Shown here piece after piece: positions 1 through 8,964 of a DNA stretch of 64,000 nt (position 1 is its first letter; every line of letters begins with the position of its first letter). Source of the DNA: GCA-002727615 sp964442655 (GTDB lineage: Bacteria; Pseudomonadota; Alphaproteobacteria; TMED109); NCBI GenBank assembly GCA_964442655.1, contig CAYTZM010000007.1, positions 1-64,000 of the forward strand, given 5' to 3'. The notes under the pieces are model-generated. The model was not told the DNA's origin. It saw only the letters and a list, made by a program, of their open reading frames with translations, and ran no database searches. Both the position numbers and the translations under genes were made by a program.

Positions 1-54
1 AAGATTAACATCTAGAATTTCTAATAAATCAAGTGATTTTTTAATATCTATCAT
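1..54 (-). CDS. N-terminal fragment of an unidentified gene, cut by the window edge
   Basis: On the minus strand an ATG at 52-54 opens a frame that stays open to the window edge (18 codons, beginning MIDIKKSLDLLEILDVNL). It lies 60 bp downstream of the phosphotransferase-like gene in the same direction, so it could be the next gene of that fatty-acid-type operon. No clear Shine-Dalgarno is visible and 18 residues are too few to assign a family. Confidence 0.35.
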   Translation of the reverse strand, partial: MIDIKKSLDLLEILDVNL

Positions 55-114
55 AATAGTTATTTTTGTAAAAATGTGTTTGCAAAACTATAAAAAAGAG
101 TGTGTTAAAAAGTG

Positions 115-1209
115 TTATTCTTCAATGATTTCACTTTCGTCTTTCAATGAACTGCTCTTATTTTCATAATCTAAAAATTCAGCAGCTAATTTCTTTTTGT
201 GTTCAATTAAAGCCCAGCTCATAACAACACAAGAGAATAAAATAACAAATAATAAAACACCTTCTAAAATAGCTACGTTTCTATACAAAGAAAAAACTAT
301 ATAAAAAGTAGTATCAATAGAATCTCTATTTGTTCTCTTACAATAATTTTTCATATACAATTCAATATCTGGTATTCCTAAATCCTTTAAATTCAAGCCT
401 TTTAATCCGCTATACATATTAGTAGGTTGAACATGGTGCATTAAATTATAGCCTAAATCTGCTAATGGATGACCTAATGTAGATAATTCCCAATCCAAAA
501 CTGCTATCACTTTAGGTTCATCCAAAGAATAAATTAAATTTCCTAATCTATAATCTCCATGCACAATAGTAGTCTCATCAGAAGTCGGGATATTTGAAAT
601 TAACCAATCTTTTAATAATGGCATTTCTGGCATATCATGTTGTTTTGATAACTCCCATTGACTAGACCATCTTTTTATTTGTCTAGTAAAATAACTTCCT
701 GGCCTTCCAAAATCGGATAAACCTACTGCCTCAATATTAACATTATGTAATGCTGCCAAAGATTTGTTCATAGAGTCATAAATAGCTGTTCTTTCTTCTG
801 GGTTAAAACCTAATAATGTAGTATCCTCCAGAACTCTTCCTTCAAGATATTGCATTACATAAAAAGGTGTTCCAATAATACTTTCTTCTTCACAATATAA
901 GTGCATTTTAGCTACAGGAACATTTGTTTCATATAGGGCTTTTTGAACTCTATATTCTCTATCTATAGCATGAGCAGAAGGTAATAAATCACCAGGAGGT
1001 TTTTTTCTTAAAACATATCTTCTACCCTCCATTGATTCAATTATAAAAGTTGGATTAGACTGACCAATATTAAATTGCCCAACAGCCTCTAATGAGGAAA
1101 AGTCTTCTAATTTACCAGATAAATATTCTGACAATTTAGCTTTATCAAATTTGTGAGATTCTTTAACCTTATAATTTTCAATTTTATATTTATAATTAAA
1201 GATAGCCAT
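115..1209 (-). CDS. Phosphotransferase family protein (APH fold, ACAD10/11-type kinase-like)
   Basis: 364 residues. The aminoglycoside-phosphotransferase/choline-kinase fold is shown by the Brenner motif HGDYRLGN (about residues 217-224) with the catalytic Asp, and the metal-binding LDWE about 15 residues later, followed by LGHPLADLGY. This subfamily is homologous to the kinase domain of ACAD10/ACAD11, which acts on hydroxyacyl-CoA substrates. The stop of the adjacent acyl-CoA dehydrogenase is only 12 bp upstream on the same strand, which supports a shared fatty-acid or hydroxy-acid catabolic job. Odd: after EGV (about 315-318) the usual polar C-terminal helix is replaced by a strongly hydrophobic stretch (about 318-335) that could be a membrane anchor; the other frames did not restore the expected sequence. 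Substrate unknown. Confidence 0.88.
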   Translation of the reverse strand: MAIFNYKYKIENYKVKESHKFDKAKLSEYLSGKLEDFSSLEAVGQFNIGQSNPTFIIESMEGRRYVLRKKPPGDLLPSAHAIDREYRVQKALYETNVPVAKMHLYCEEESIIGTPFYVMQYLEGRVLEDTTLLGFNPEERTAIYDSMNKSLAALHNVNIEAVGLSDFGRPGSYFTRQIKRWSSQWELSKQHDMPEMPLLKDWLISNIPTSDETTIVHGDYRLGNLIYSLDEPKVIAVLDWELSTLGHPLADLGYNLMHHVQPTNMYSGLKGLNLKDLGIPDIELYMKNYCKRTNRDSIDTTFYIVFSLYRNVAILEGVLLFVILFSCVVMSWALIEHKKKLAAEFLDYENKSSSLKDESEIIEE

Positions 1210-1221
1210 GAATTAAAACTA

Positions 1222-2427
1222 TTAATTATGACGTTTTAATTCTAATCTTGCAATTTGGTTTCTATGCACTTCATCTGGCCCATCTGCTAATCTTAAAGTA
1301 CGTGACTGGGCATACATTTTTGCTAAACCAAAATCTTCAGTTACTCCACCTCCACCATGTGCTTGAATTGCCCAATCAATAATTTTACAAGCCATATTTG
1401 GAGCAGCTACTTTAATCATAGCTATTTCCTTCCTCGCCTCTTTATTGCCATGAACATCCATTTTATGTGCAGCATTTAAAGTTAACAATCTACACTGATC
1501 TATCATTATTCTTGATTCAGCTATACGTTCTTGAGTAACTGTTTGCTCTGATACAGGTTTTCCAAATGCAACTCTTTCTTTAGTTCTTTTGCACATTTTT
1601 TCTAGCGCTACTTCAGCTACGCCTATCAGTCTCATACAATGATGGATTCTTCCAGGACCTAATCGACCTTGAGCAATTTCAAAACCACGTCCTTCACCTA
1701 ACAACATATTTTTGGCAGGCACTCTTACTTTTTTAAATACTACCTCTGCGTGACCATGAGGTGCATCATCATAGCCAAATACAGGAAGATGTCTTAAAAT
1801 TTTTATTCCTTCTGAATCAGCTGGTACGACAATCATTGATTGTTGTTTATGTCTGTCAGGATTTTTAGGATCAGATTTTCCCATAAAAATATAAACTTTA
1901 CACCTTGGATCATTTGCTCCAGAAGTAAACCATTTTCTACCATTAACCTCATACTCATCACCATCCCTTATAATCTGGGATTCTATATTTGTTGCATCTG
2001 AAGAAGCTACTAAAGGTTCAGTCATAGCAAAAGCAGATCTAATCTTACCTTCTAATAATGGCACCAACCATTCTTCTTTAACCTCGTTAGAGGCATACCT
2101 TTCCAAAGTTTCCATATTTCCTGTATCAGGTGCAGAACAGTTAAAAGCTTCTGACCCAAATTGTGTTCTTCCCATCATTTCACATAAATGAGCATATTCA
2201 TAATTAGTTAAACCGGCTCCTCTATCACTTTCTGGAAGAAATAAATTCCATAATCCTTGTCCCTTTGCCTTAGCTTTTGTTCCTTCAAGAATTTTAGAAG
2301 GTTGCCATCTATCTCCTTCAGCAATTTCAGCTTGTATTTTTGATTCATTTGGATAAACGTGTTCATCCATAAACTTACTTACTTTATCCATTAACTCTAT
2401 TACTCTTGGTGATAACTCAGGCAACAT
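1222..2427 (-). CDS. Acyl-CoA dehydrogenase family protein
   Basis: 401 residues, normal length for a flavin acyl-CoA dehydrogenase. Visible signatures are the FAD/substrate segment FAMTEPLVASSDATNIES (about 135-152), WFTSGAND, and the C-terminal ADGPDEVHRNQIAR, which marks the ACAD10/11-like group. It should oxidise an acyl-CoA to the enoyl-CoA and pass electrons to ETF. The start is supported by TAGGAGAG just upstream of the ATG. It is the first gene of the operon with the phosphotransferase-like gene; a 10-bp inverted repeat sits in its leader. Chain-length preference cannot be read from the sequence. Confidence 0.93.
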   Translation of the reverse strand: MLPELSPRVIELMDKVSKFMDEHVYPNESKIQAEIAEGDRWQPSKILEGTKAKAKGQGLWNLFLPESDRGAGLTNYEYAHLCEMMGRTQFGSEAFNCSAPDTGNMETLERYASNEVKEEWLVPLLEGKIRSAFAMTEPLVASSDATNIESQIIRDGDEYEVNGRKWFTSGANDPRCKVYIFMGKSDPKNPDRHKQQSMIVVPADSEGIKILRHLPVFGYDDAPHGHAEVVFKKVRVPAKNMLLGEGRGFEIAQGRLGPGRIHHCMRLIGVAEVALEKMCKRTKERVAFGKPVSEQTVTQERIAESRIMIDQCRLLTLNAAHKMDVHGNKEARKEIAMIKVAAPNMACKIIDWAIQAHGGGGVTEDFGLAKMYAQSRTLRLADGPDEVHRNQIARLELKRHN

Positions 2428-2440
2428 GAAATCTCTCCTA

Positions 2441-2470
2441 TATAATCTATAATTAAATCCATAGATTATA
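2441..2470 (-). repeat. 10-bp inverted repeat in the leader of the acyl-CoA dehydrogenase gene
   Basis: TATAATCTAT (2441-2450) and ATAGATTATA (2461-2470) are exact reverse complements with a 10-nt loop. On the minus strand the right arm ends directly before the ribosome-binding site of the acyl-CoA dehydrogenase. It could be an operator for a dimeric repressor or an mRNA hairpin. In such AT-rich DNA chance is a real alternative. Confidence 0.4.
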
Positions 2471-2513
2471 GACTATAAAATAATAAAAGACATATTACAA
2501 AGGTAAAGTTTTA

Positions 2514-4187
2514 CTATTTAAAAATTATACTATGTATGCCAATCTCGACTTTTTTACCTTTTGAGTAGTTATAACCTGAAATATAATTCTCTAAGTCTAA
2601 TAAATCGAAATTACTATTCTGAGACAAATTTTTAAACTCTTCTATATATTGTTTCTCAATAATTATATATCTTATATTTTTATTAAGAATTAAGTTGCTT
2701 GCTTCTATGGAGGATCCTACGATTTTAGTCTTACTTCCTAATCTATAAACTAAAGACGGTTCAGAATAACCTAAAAGAATTATAGGTTTCTTTATTTCCA
2801 AATCTTTAATCTTCTCATATATTTTCTCAGAAACCCACAAATCATCAATTTGATTAGGAATAAAAACCAAAAATATCTTAATAGCTATAACTGTCCCAAT
2901 ACTTGCAGTAATTAAAGTTTTAGAAAAATGACCCTTATAAAAATAATAAGAGGATAGCACTGTAACTAAAATAAAAATAGCAGATGAAAATAATATAAGT
3001 ATAGATAAATCATAATATTTAAGAGCAAAGTAAATCATTATACATGGAATGATAAAACCAGATAACAAAGAAAAGATTTGTAAAATTCTAATATAATTTG
3101 TTCTTGTTATTTTTGAAAAACTCGTATTTTTAGTTAAATCCATAAACATTGCAGAAATTAATAGCGCTAAGAAAGGAAGTAACGGTAATGTATAATGGAG
3201 TAATTTAGTTGGAATAACTTCAAATAATAACCACCCAGGCAAAAGAGCACATAATAAAAATAATACTGATTTTCTTTTTCTGTTTATATACGTCCATATC
3301 AAAGTTGGAAAAAAAAATAAAGCCATAGGCCATGATGTTATAAATAGAGAAAGAAAATAAAAACCAGGTGGCGCACCATGTGATTCTTGTACACTTGTTA
3401 TCTTTGACAAAAAGTCTTTATGCAAAGATTCTATTAAATACCCACTATTATCTCCCATATAAATATATAAAAACCAAGGTAGAGCTATAATAATTAAAGA
3501 GATCAAACCATATATAGGTTTTAATGCATTAAAATTAAAATCTTTATAAAAAATATGGAAACAAATAATCAATGATATAATAATAAATAGAGGAATTGCC
3601 CCTTTTATAAGAACAGAAAAACTTACAGCTATCCAAGCAAAAAACAAATATTTATAATTTAATTTTTCTTTATTTTGCTCTCTAAATATTTCTTTTGAGA
3701 AAAAATAAATACTAATTAATACAAAAAGACACAATAAAGAATCTGTCTTAGCTATATTAGATTCTATCATAACTAATGGTGAAGATAGAAACAATAATAC
3801 AGCTACCAACCCATGTATACGTCCAAATAATAATTTACCTAACAAATATATTATCCATAATGATATACTTGAAGCTAAAGCTGATGGTAGTCTATAAGAC
3901 CATAAAGGTGCTTTTTCCAAAAAAAGTACATTTTTTACAATAGTGGCTGATAAAGATTGAATCCAATACGTTCCTGGAGGCTTTTTAAATCTAGGAGTAT
4001 CTAAAAAATAAATATTTAAAAAATCTTTTGTTTCTAACATTTGAGAAGTTGCTTGAATATATCTAGATTCATCTCTATCTAAAGGAGGTAAATTATTTAT
4101 AGTTGAAAAAAAACTAATAATAGCTAAAAAACATAATAATAATTTTGTAGAAGATTCTTTTATTTCTAATGGATTAAACCTAACCAT
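2514..4187 (-). CDS. GT39/ArnT-like membrane glycosyltransferase
   Basis: About 557 residues and a polytopic membrane protein. The first extracytoplasmic loop has DRDESRYIQ (the acidic motif of GT-C enzymes) and later RFKKPPGTYWIQS, typical of ArnT/PMT-like transferases that take a sugar from a polyprenyl-phosphate carrier. At least ten hydrophobic segments follow, and the C-terminal part is soluble. The ATG at 4187 is preferred over an in-frame TTG nine bases upstream. A role in lipid A, O-antigen or other envelope glycan modification is inferred; the sugar is unknown. It is divergent from the small HExxH gene and lies 86 bp upstream of the acyl-CoA dehydrogenase start on the same strand, probably as a separate unit. 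Confidence 0.85.
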   Translation of the reverse strand: MVRFNPLEIKESSTKLLLCFLAIISFFSTINNLPPLDRDESRYIQATSQMLETKDFLNIYFLDTPRFKKPPGTYWIQSLSATIVKNVLFLEKAPLWSYRLPSALASSISLWIIYLLGKLLFGRIHGLVAVLLFLSSPLVMIESNIAKTDSLLCLFVLISIYFFSKEIFREQNKEKLNYKYLFFAWIAVSFSVLIKGAIPLFIIISLIICFHIFYKDFNFNALKPIYGLISLIIIALPWFLYIYMGDNSGYLIESLHKDFLSKITSVQESHGAPPGFYFLSLFITSWPMALFFFPTLIWTYINRKRKSVLFLLCALLPGWLLFEVIPTKLLHYTLPLLPFLALLISAMFMDLTKNTSFSKITRTNYIRILQIFSLLSGFIIPCIMIYFALKYYDLSILILFSSAIFILVTVLSSYYFYKGHFSKTLITASIGTVIAIKIFLVFIPNQIDDLWVSEKIYEKIKDLEIKKPIILLGYSEPSLVYRLGSKTKIVGSSIEASNLILNKNIRYIIIEKQYIEEFKNLSQNSNFDLLDLENYISGYNYSKGKKVEIGIHSIIFK

Positions 4188-4297
4188 AATAACCAATTGT
4201 TACATTAAAAAAAGATTTAAATAAATTTAATATTAATTTAGTATGTTTGATAGACAGTAGCCATAAAAAAAATTACCTAAGGAACAATAGACAAAAA

Positions 4298-4777
4298 ATG
4301 AATACCTATTTACCTAAAAAAAAAACTTATATTAACTTTGCTATATTTATATTTTTATCTTTTATCATAAATAATAATCTAAAAGCTGACAATAATATTG
4401 AGGCTAGATTAATACCAAACTGTGGGGCAACTCAAGGAGGGATAGCTACAGCAACTCCTGAAGGAATAATTTACTATTGCGCACAAAGAATGGCGTCTAT
4501 TGAATATAAATTTCCCGGAGCTATAAATTATTTCTTACTTCATGAATATGGACATATATTTTTACAAAGCGGAAATGAACAAAAGGTGGATTGTTGGACT
4601 GCAAATGAATTAGCTTTAAGTAAAGACCCAAAATCAAAAAGAGTGTTAGATGCAGCAATAGATTTTATTAAATTATTTAAATTAACCGATCCAAAATATG
4701 GAGGGACGGGAGAAGATAGAGCCTTGCTAATTACTAACTGTTATATAAATGGACCAAATTTTTATAAAAATAATTAA
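4298..4777 (+). CDS. Small exported HExxH protein, putative zinc metallopeptidase
   Basis: 159 residues from the ATG at 4298, which has TAAGGAAC about 13 bp upstream; an in-frame ATG at 4247 would place a charged tail before the signal and has no better site. A lysine-rich start, a hydrophobic core (about 11-24) and a polar junction near NNNLKADNN indicate export. HEYGH (about 82-86) is a zinc-binding HExxH motif, and the Asp/Cys of QKVDCW about 12 residues later may provide a third ligand or a structural Cys; Cys42, Cys61 and Cys99 suggest disulfides. I do not recognise a named family. It overlaps the convergent small gene by 4 bp. Confidence 0.68.
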   Translation: MNTYLPKKKTYINFAIFIFLSFIINNNLKADNNIEARLIPNCGATQGGIATATPEGIIYYCAQRMASIEYKFPGAINYFLLHEYGHIFLQSGNEQKVDCWTANELALSKDPKSKRVLDAAIDFIKLFKLTDPKYGGTGEDRALLITNCYINGPNFYKNN

Positions 4778-4962
4778 TTATTACTTTTGAACTTCTTCTT
4801 AATTTTACCCGCAATTCTGCCTAATTTTTTTGCTGGATTTGGATCCCTAGCAACTTCTCCCGCTCCTTTAGCAAAATTTCTAGCTACATTAGTTGCTTTT
4901 TTTCTAACACGAGGGTCCGAAGCTACTTTTCTAATAGCAAATTTTACAATATTTCTTATCAT
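4774..4962 (-). CDS. Small very basic protein of unknown function
   Basis: 62 residues with many Lys/Arg and repeated small amphipathic helix-like segments (FAIRKVASDPRVRKKATNVA). No membrane segment or cysteine. The pattern is coherent as protein, whereas the opposing frame in the same DNA gives a low-complexity hydrophobic product, so the minus strand is chosen. A TATGAT hexamer lies close upstream of the ATG, but no strong ribosome-binding site is seen. The composition would fit nucleic-acid binding, but that is only inference. Its 3' end overlaps the HExxH gene by 4 bp. Confidence 0.5.
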   Translation of the reverse strand: MIRNIVKFAIRKVASDPRVRKKATNVARNFAKGAGEVARDPNPAKKLGRIAGKIKKKFKSNN

Positions 4963-5004
4963 CTACATAGAATGTATCATAATTAACCAATAATCTACAA
5001 AAAA

Positions 5005-5032
5005 TTGACATTTTATAATCTCTATTTATATT
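5005..5032 (+). promoter_or_regulatory. Putative sigma70 promoter of the cobalamin riboswitch/btuB transcript
   Basis: TTGACA at 5005-5010 is followed after 16 bp by TATATT at 5027-5032. The riboswitch core begins about 10 bp further on, as expected for a transcript that starts just before the aptamer. Confidence 0.6.
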
Positions 5033-5039
5033 TCTTACA

Positions 5040-5202
5040 TCAGGTGCCTTTTTATAGGTGAAAAGGGAAAGAGAAAATTTTAATTATCTCAGCTGCCCCC
5101 GCAACTGTAATTGACGAGAAGGTCCTAAAAACCACTGTAATAATTATTTATGGGAAGGTTTGGACAAATTCTAAGACTCATAAGCCAGGAGACCTGCCTG
5201 AT
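5040..5202 (+). ncRNA. Cobalamin (B12) riboswitch aptamer
   Basis: The conserved blocks occur in order: AGGTGCC (5042-5048), the GGTGAA/GGGAA block, the B12 box core AGCTGCCCCCGCAACTGTAA (5091-5110), CCACTG (5132-5137), GGGAAGG (5152-5158) and AAGCCAGGAGACCTGCC (5182-5198). This is the class that binds adenosyl- or other cobalamins and turns expression off. It lies 150 bp upstream of a BtuB-like receptor gene on the same strand, so the link to B12 uptake is direct. Confidence 0.95.
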
Positions 5203-5218
5203 AAGTGCTATCTAACTG

Positions 5219-5340
5219 TTGAACGGGGATGTTCAATAGAGCTTATTACTAAGTGATGGTACGCTTTTTAACCATTGCTTTGCATTTATCTCAAAGCAAT
5301 AAATTAGGTATTTGAAGTTTATATAACTTCATCTGTTTTA
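5219..5340 (+). promoter_or_regulatory. Expression platform of the B12 riboswitch: three hairpins
   Basis: Between aptamer and start codon are three possible stems: TTGAAC/GTTCAA (about 5219-5236), the 9-bp ATTGCTTTG/CAAAGCAAT (5274-5282 with 5292-5300), and GAAGTT/AACTTC (5314-5319 with 5325-5330), the last followed by ATCTGTTTTATT. The last resembles a weak intrinsic terminator. Whether control is by termination or by hiding the start cannot be decided by eye. Confidence 0.45.
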
Positions 5341-5354
5341 TTGGATTATGATAT

Positions 5355-7193
5355 ATGCTTAAAAATTATATAATTTTTATTATTTTATTTAATTTAATAA
5401 ATAATTGTTTAGCGGAAAATTTTGAAACTATAAATCCTATAATAATAACAGGTAATATAATCCCTAAATATTTAAAAGAAACAGGCTCTTCAGTTACAGT
5501 CATATCCTTAAAGGAAATAGAAAACAAAAATACACATTATTTATCTCAAATCTTAACAGGGACACCAGGTTTTCAAAACTACACAAATGGAGGACCTCAA
5601 ACATTGAGCAGATCATTTCTTCGTGGAAATGAAACAGACCACACTCTTGTTTTAATAAACGGAATTAAAATAGTTGACCCTGCAACCGGAAGAGGATCAG
5701 TTGATTTAGAAAGAATTTCCCTTGAAGGTGTAGAAAGAATAGAAATATTAAGAGGCTCTCAAAGTGCTCTATATGGCTCTGAAGCCATAGGTGGAGTAAT
5801 AAATATTATACTTAAAAAAGGGGGGAAAGTATGGAAAAATTCTTCAAATATAGAATTTTCTAACAGACTAGATAAAAACTTTAACAGCAGTATTTCAGGA
5901 AACTTAAATAATTTATACTTCTCTGCTAGTTATAATCATAAAGAGGGGCCAGGCATTTCGGCTGCTGAAAAATCATTAGGCTATGGAGAAAATGATGGAT
6001 ACAATATTGATAGTTCTACACTTACTTTTGATTATGATTTAGATACTAATACTGAAATTTCATTAATGACAAGAGTTTTTACTTCAGAAATTCAAGAAGA
6101 CGATGCTCCTCTTGGACCAATTTATGATGCAGATATGCAAAGCAACTTTTTAGATTGGCAATCTTCCTTAAAATTAGAAAAAATTTATAAGTTATTTACT
6201 TTAAATACTTCAACATCAATTTCAAAAGCTAGAAGGTATCAATTAAAAAATGATAGAAAATATAGATATTATATAGCTGACTTATATATAGGAAAAATTA
6301 AACTTAATATGCCTCTCAGTAATTTTGAGAATTTAATACTTGGAACAGAAACAGAAAGATCTCATATGGAAACGCAAGATGAATATAGTGCATCAGATCA
6401 TAAAGTTTCTTCAACTTCAAACTTTTTTTCTTACACGAATAATTATCTAAAAAACTTACATATTGATAGCAGTTTAAGAACCAATATGCATGATGCATAT
6501 GGAAGTTCTGTAACATATAGACTTGCAGGAAGCTATAAAATTAAAAATTCAGGATTAAGGATTCATAGTAGTTTTGGAACTGGTTATAGAACTCCTACTT
6601 TAGACGAATTATACGGATCATATGGTAACTTATCAGTAAAAGAAGAAAATAGTAGAAGTAGAGATATTGGGATAGAATTTTCATCTCAAGATAATACCTT
6701 AATTTCAGATGTCACTCTATTCTCAACGCAAATAGAAAATTTAATTGGGTATGGGAAAGCTCCTGGATATAAATTTGAAAATCAAGGTAGTGCAAAAACT
6801 AATGGACTTGAATTTTACTTAAAATATTTTCCGTATAATTATCTATCATTTAGCTCTTATTATACTTTTTTAACAACAAATAATAATGGAAAATCTTTAT
6901 CTAGAAGAAGAAAGCATAGTGGAAATACATCTATAAATTGGAAACCTGAATTTATTAATAATTCATCGATCAATTTATCTATAGAATACCATTCTGGAGC
7001 TAGAGATGATGCATTTACTGGAGGACATGTTTCTGGATACATGTTGTTACATTCAAATTCTATATATAAATTAAATAAATTTAATGAAATTTATTTAAAA
7101 ATAGAAAATATCTTAGATCAACAATACTCATTATCTGATACTGCAGGAAGTTACGGAAGAACTGTTAGTTTAGGATTAAAATTTATTTATTAA
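5355..7193 (+). CDS. btuB: TonB-dependent outer-membrane receptor, BtuB-like
   Basis: 612 residues, the usual size for BtuB. A signal peptide (hydrophobic core 5-16, ending near NNCLA-EN) is followed by a plausible TonB box around INPIIITGN, a plug domain (SVTVISLKEIENK; LRGNETDHTLVLINGIK; IEILRGSQSALYGSEAIGGVINI) and a C-terminal beta barrel ending in a hydrophobic aromatic residue (LGLKFIY). It imports a ligand into the periplasm using TonB energy. The upstream cobalamin riboswitch makes a cobalamin or cobinamide substrate the best assignment. No BtuCDF genes are next to it. The stop is 7 bp from the convergent aminotransferase gene. Confidence 0.93.
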   Translation: MLKNYIIFIILFNLINNCLAENFETINPIIITGNIIPKYLKETGSSVTVISLKEIENKNTHYLSQILTGTPGFQNYTNGGPQTLSRSFLRGNETDHTLVLINGIKIVDPATGRGSVDLERISLEGVERIEILRGSQSALYGSEAIGGVINIILKKGGKVWKNSSNIEFSNRLDKNFNSSISGNLNNLYFSASYNHKEGPGISAAEKSLGYGENDGYNIDSSTLTFDYDLDTNTEISLMTRVFTSEIQEDDAPLGPIYDADMQSNFLDWQSSLKLEKIYKLFTLNTSTSISKARRYQLKNDRKYRYYIADLYIGKIKLNMPLSNFENLILGTETERSHMETQDEYSASDHKVSSTSNFFSYTNNYLKNLHIDSSLRTNMHDAYGSSVTYRLAGSYKIKNSGLRIHSSFGTGYRTPTLDELYGSYGNLSVKEENSRSRDIGIEFSSQDNTLISDVTLFSTQIENLIGYGKAPGYKFENQGSAKTNGLEFYLKYFPYNYLSFSSYYTFLTTNNNGKSLSRRRKHSGNTSINWKPEFINNSSINLSIEYHSGARDDAFTGGHVSGYMLLHSNSIYKLNKFNEIYLKIENILDQQYSLSDTAGSYGRTVSLGLKFIY

Positions 7194-7200
7194 CTTGAAA

Positions 7201-8043
7201 CTAAATTTTATAATTTTTAGAATATTCTTCATATAAATCTATTGCTTCAAAAGAATATTTTCCTTTTTCAAATTCAACATCATCAATTTTTACAACAGGT
7301 AATACTTTCCCAAAATTTCCAGTACTAAATACTTCATCAGCACTAAATAAATCCTCTTTACTAACCCTCTCTTCAAAGACTTCTATTCCTTTTTCACTGA
7401 ATAAACTGATAACTCTCTGTTTAGTAATGCCGTTTAAAAATGTTTTATTCCATACTGGTGTAATAATTTTATCAGATTTTACTATAAATAAATTTGCACT
7501 ACCAAACTCTACAACATTATCTTCGCCATCACGCATTACAACATTATCATAACCATTTTTTGCAGCTTCGCTTAAAGCTAATGATGTATTAGCATATAAA
7601 CTAGAAGCTTTTGCTAAAGTTGGAGCCATTTTAGGATGAGGTCTCCTTAAAGAACTTATCATTGCTGTAAATCCATTTAATAAGGGCATAGGGGCTCTAA
7701 AAATAGTTAATGCTAATTTACTACTATTACTTTCAGGGATTAAAAAACCTGAATCACAAAAAACACTTGGTCTGATATATAATTCTGCCCCTTGTTCAAA
7801 CTTATTAACCCCTTCTTTACATAATTCTATTAAAGAATTTATATTCAATGGAACCTTTAAACCCATAATCTTTGCAGAATTAAAAAGTCTTTCACAATGT
7901 AAATGCAAATCAGGTACTTTATTGTTATAAGCTCTTGCTCCGTCAAATATAGTACTGCCGTGCATATAAGATTGACTCATAGCAGATACAATTGGCTTAG
8001 AGCCATCATGCCATTCATCATTAAACCAAACTATTGAATCCAT
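7201..8043 (-). CDS. Class IV aminotransferase (branched-chain/D-amino acid/ADCL type)
   Basis: 280 residues. Fold type IV PLP enzyme: FDGARAY near the start, catalytic Lys in LAKASSLYANT (about 145), then the usual Glu in VVEFGSANLFIV and NGITKQRVISL. It is a paralogue of the ilvE-like gene at 56657-57526 and more divergent, so it may be a D-amino acid aminotransferase, an aminodeoxychorismate lyase or a second branched-chain enzyme. The gene directly upstream encodes a FAH-family hydratase/decarboxylase, 15 bp away, suggesting a shared small catabolic operon on 2-keto acids. Substrate not assigned. Confidence 0.85.
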   Translation of the reverse strand: MDSIVWFNDEWHDGSKPIVSAMSQSYMHGSTIFDGARAYNNKVPDLHLHCERLFNSAKIMGLKVPLNINSLIELCKEGVNKFEQGAELYIRPSVFCDSGFLIPESNSSKLALTIFRAPMPLLNGFTAMISSLRRPHPKMAPTLAKASSLYANTSLALSEAAKNGYDNVVMRDGEDNVVEFGSANLFIVKSDKIITPVWNKTFLNGITKQRVISLFSEKGIEVFEERVSKEDLFSADEVFSTGNFGKVLPVVKIDDVEFEKGKYSFEAIDLYEEYSKNYKI

Positions 8044-8058
8044 ATAAGTTCCTATTTA

Positions 8059-8838
8059 TTAATTTACATACAATTTAGCGGGCTTTAGACCTTCTATTTT
8101 TGCTTCTACAACATCACCATTTAATGGCCAACATGTAGTTGCTATAGAACCCGTAAGAATTATATCACCAGCATATAAAGTTCTTCCTCTACTAATTAGG
8201 TTATTAATCAAATACAAAACTGAATTTAATGGATGCCCTAATACATTTCTTCCTGTTCCTTCACCAAAAACCTTGTTTGATAAAAAAAGTTTTCCAGTTA
8301 ATTGATCTAATGACATTAAATCCATAACTACTGGTTCACTTAATACACAACCATGATTCATTGAGTTCTGAGCAACCAAATACTCGAATGTACATTTATC
8401 AGCATAATTTCTATCATCTACTACTTCTAAAGCCGAAAACACTTCTTTAAAATAAGGTAAAATTTCTGTTTTATTTTGAAAAACCTTACTATTGTTAGGT
8501 ATGTTTTTTTCTACCTTTAACGCTATCTCTGCCTCAGCACCCAAATGAACATATTGGTCAAAAGAAATTGTATCTCCACTTTTATAAATTAAAGACTTCA
8601 TTATAGCTCCTTCTACAGGTCTATCTACTTTAACTAATTTTTGCATTTCTGGATTAGTTAAAGCCACTTTCCATCCTCCTATTTTATCAGACATATCTTT
8701 TTCTTTTATTTCAATAAATTTATCTTGAATTTTATAAGCTTCTTTTGAAGATGAAATTTTTATAAAACAGTCTTTATCAAAAGAAACTAAATCTTTACAA
8801 TTTTTATATAAATTATTTGCTTTCACCATAGTATTCAT
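8059..8838 (-). CDS. 2-keto-4-pentenoate hydratase / oxo-hepta-diene-dioate hydratase family protein
   Basis: 259 residues with the MhpD/HpaH pattern of the fumarylacetoacetase superfamily: GGWKVALTN near residue 54, the metal-ligand segment LGAEAEIAL (about 95), ALEVVDDR, and HPLNSVLYL near the C-terminus. These enzymes add water to, or decarboxylate, 2-keto dienoic acids in meta-cleavage pathways. No ring-cleavage dioxygenase is nearby, so the substrate here may be a different keto acid. AAGG about 10 bp before the ATG supports this start. Forms an operon with the aminotransferase. Confidence 0.85.
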   Translation of the reverse strand: MNTMVKANNLYKNCKDLVSFDKDCFIKISSSKEAYKIQDKFIEIKEKDMSDKIGGWKVALTNPEMQKLVKVDRPVEGAIMKSLIYKSGDTISFDQYVHLGAEAEIALKVEKNIPNNSKVFQNKTEILPYFKEVFSALEVVDDRNYADKCTFEYLVAQNSMNHGCVLSEPVVMDLMSLDQLTGKLFLSNKVFGEGTGRNVLGHPLNSVLYLINNLISRGRTLYAGDIILTGSIATTCWPLNGDVVEAKIEGLKPAKLYVN

Positions 8839-8964
8839 AATAAGAACCTTAATTATGTATAATTTTTATATTTAATAAAAATCTAAAAAGTTACAGTAGC
8901 CTAAAAATATTTATTAAAGTATATAATAATAATAATGTAAATATTTTAAATCAAGGAATAAGCA

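Noticed and set aside
4787..4993. Plus-strand frame of 68 codons opposite the small basic protein gene
   Set aside because: Product is low-complexity hydrophobic and arises as the complement of a Lys/Arg-rich frame; no ribosome site.
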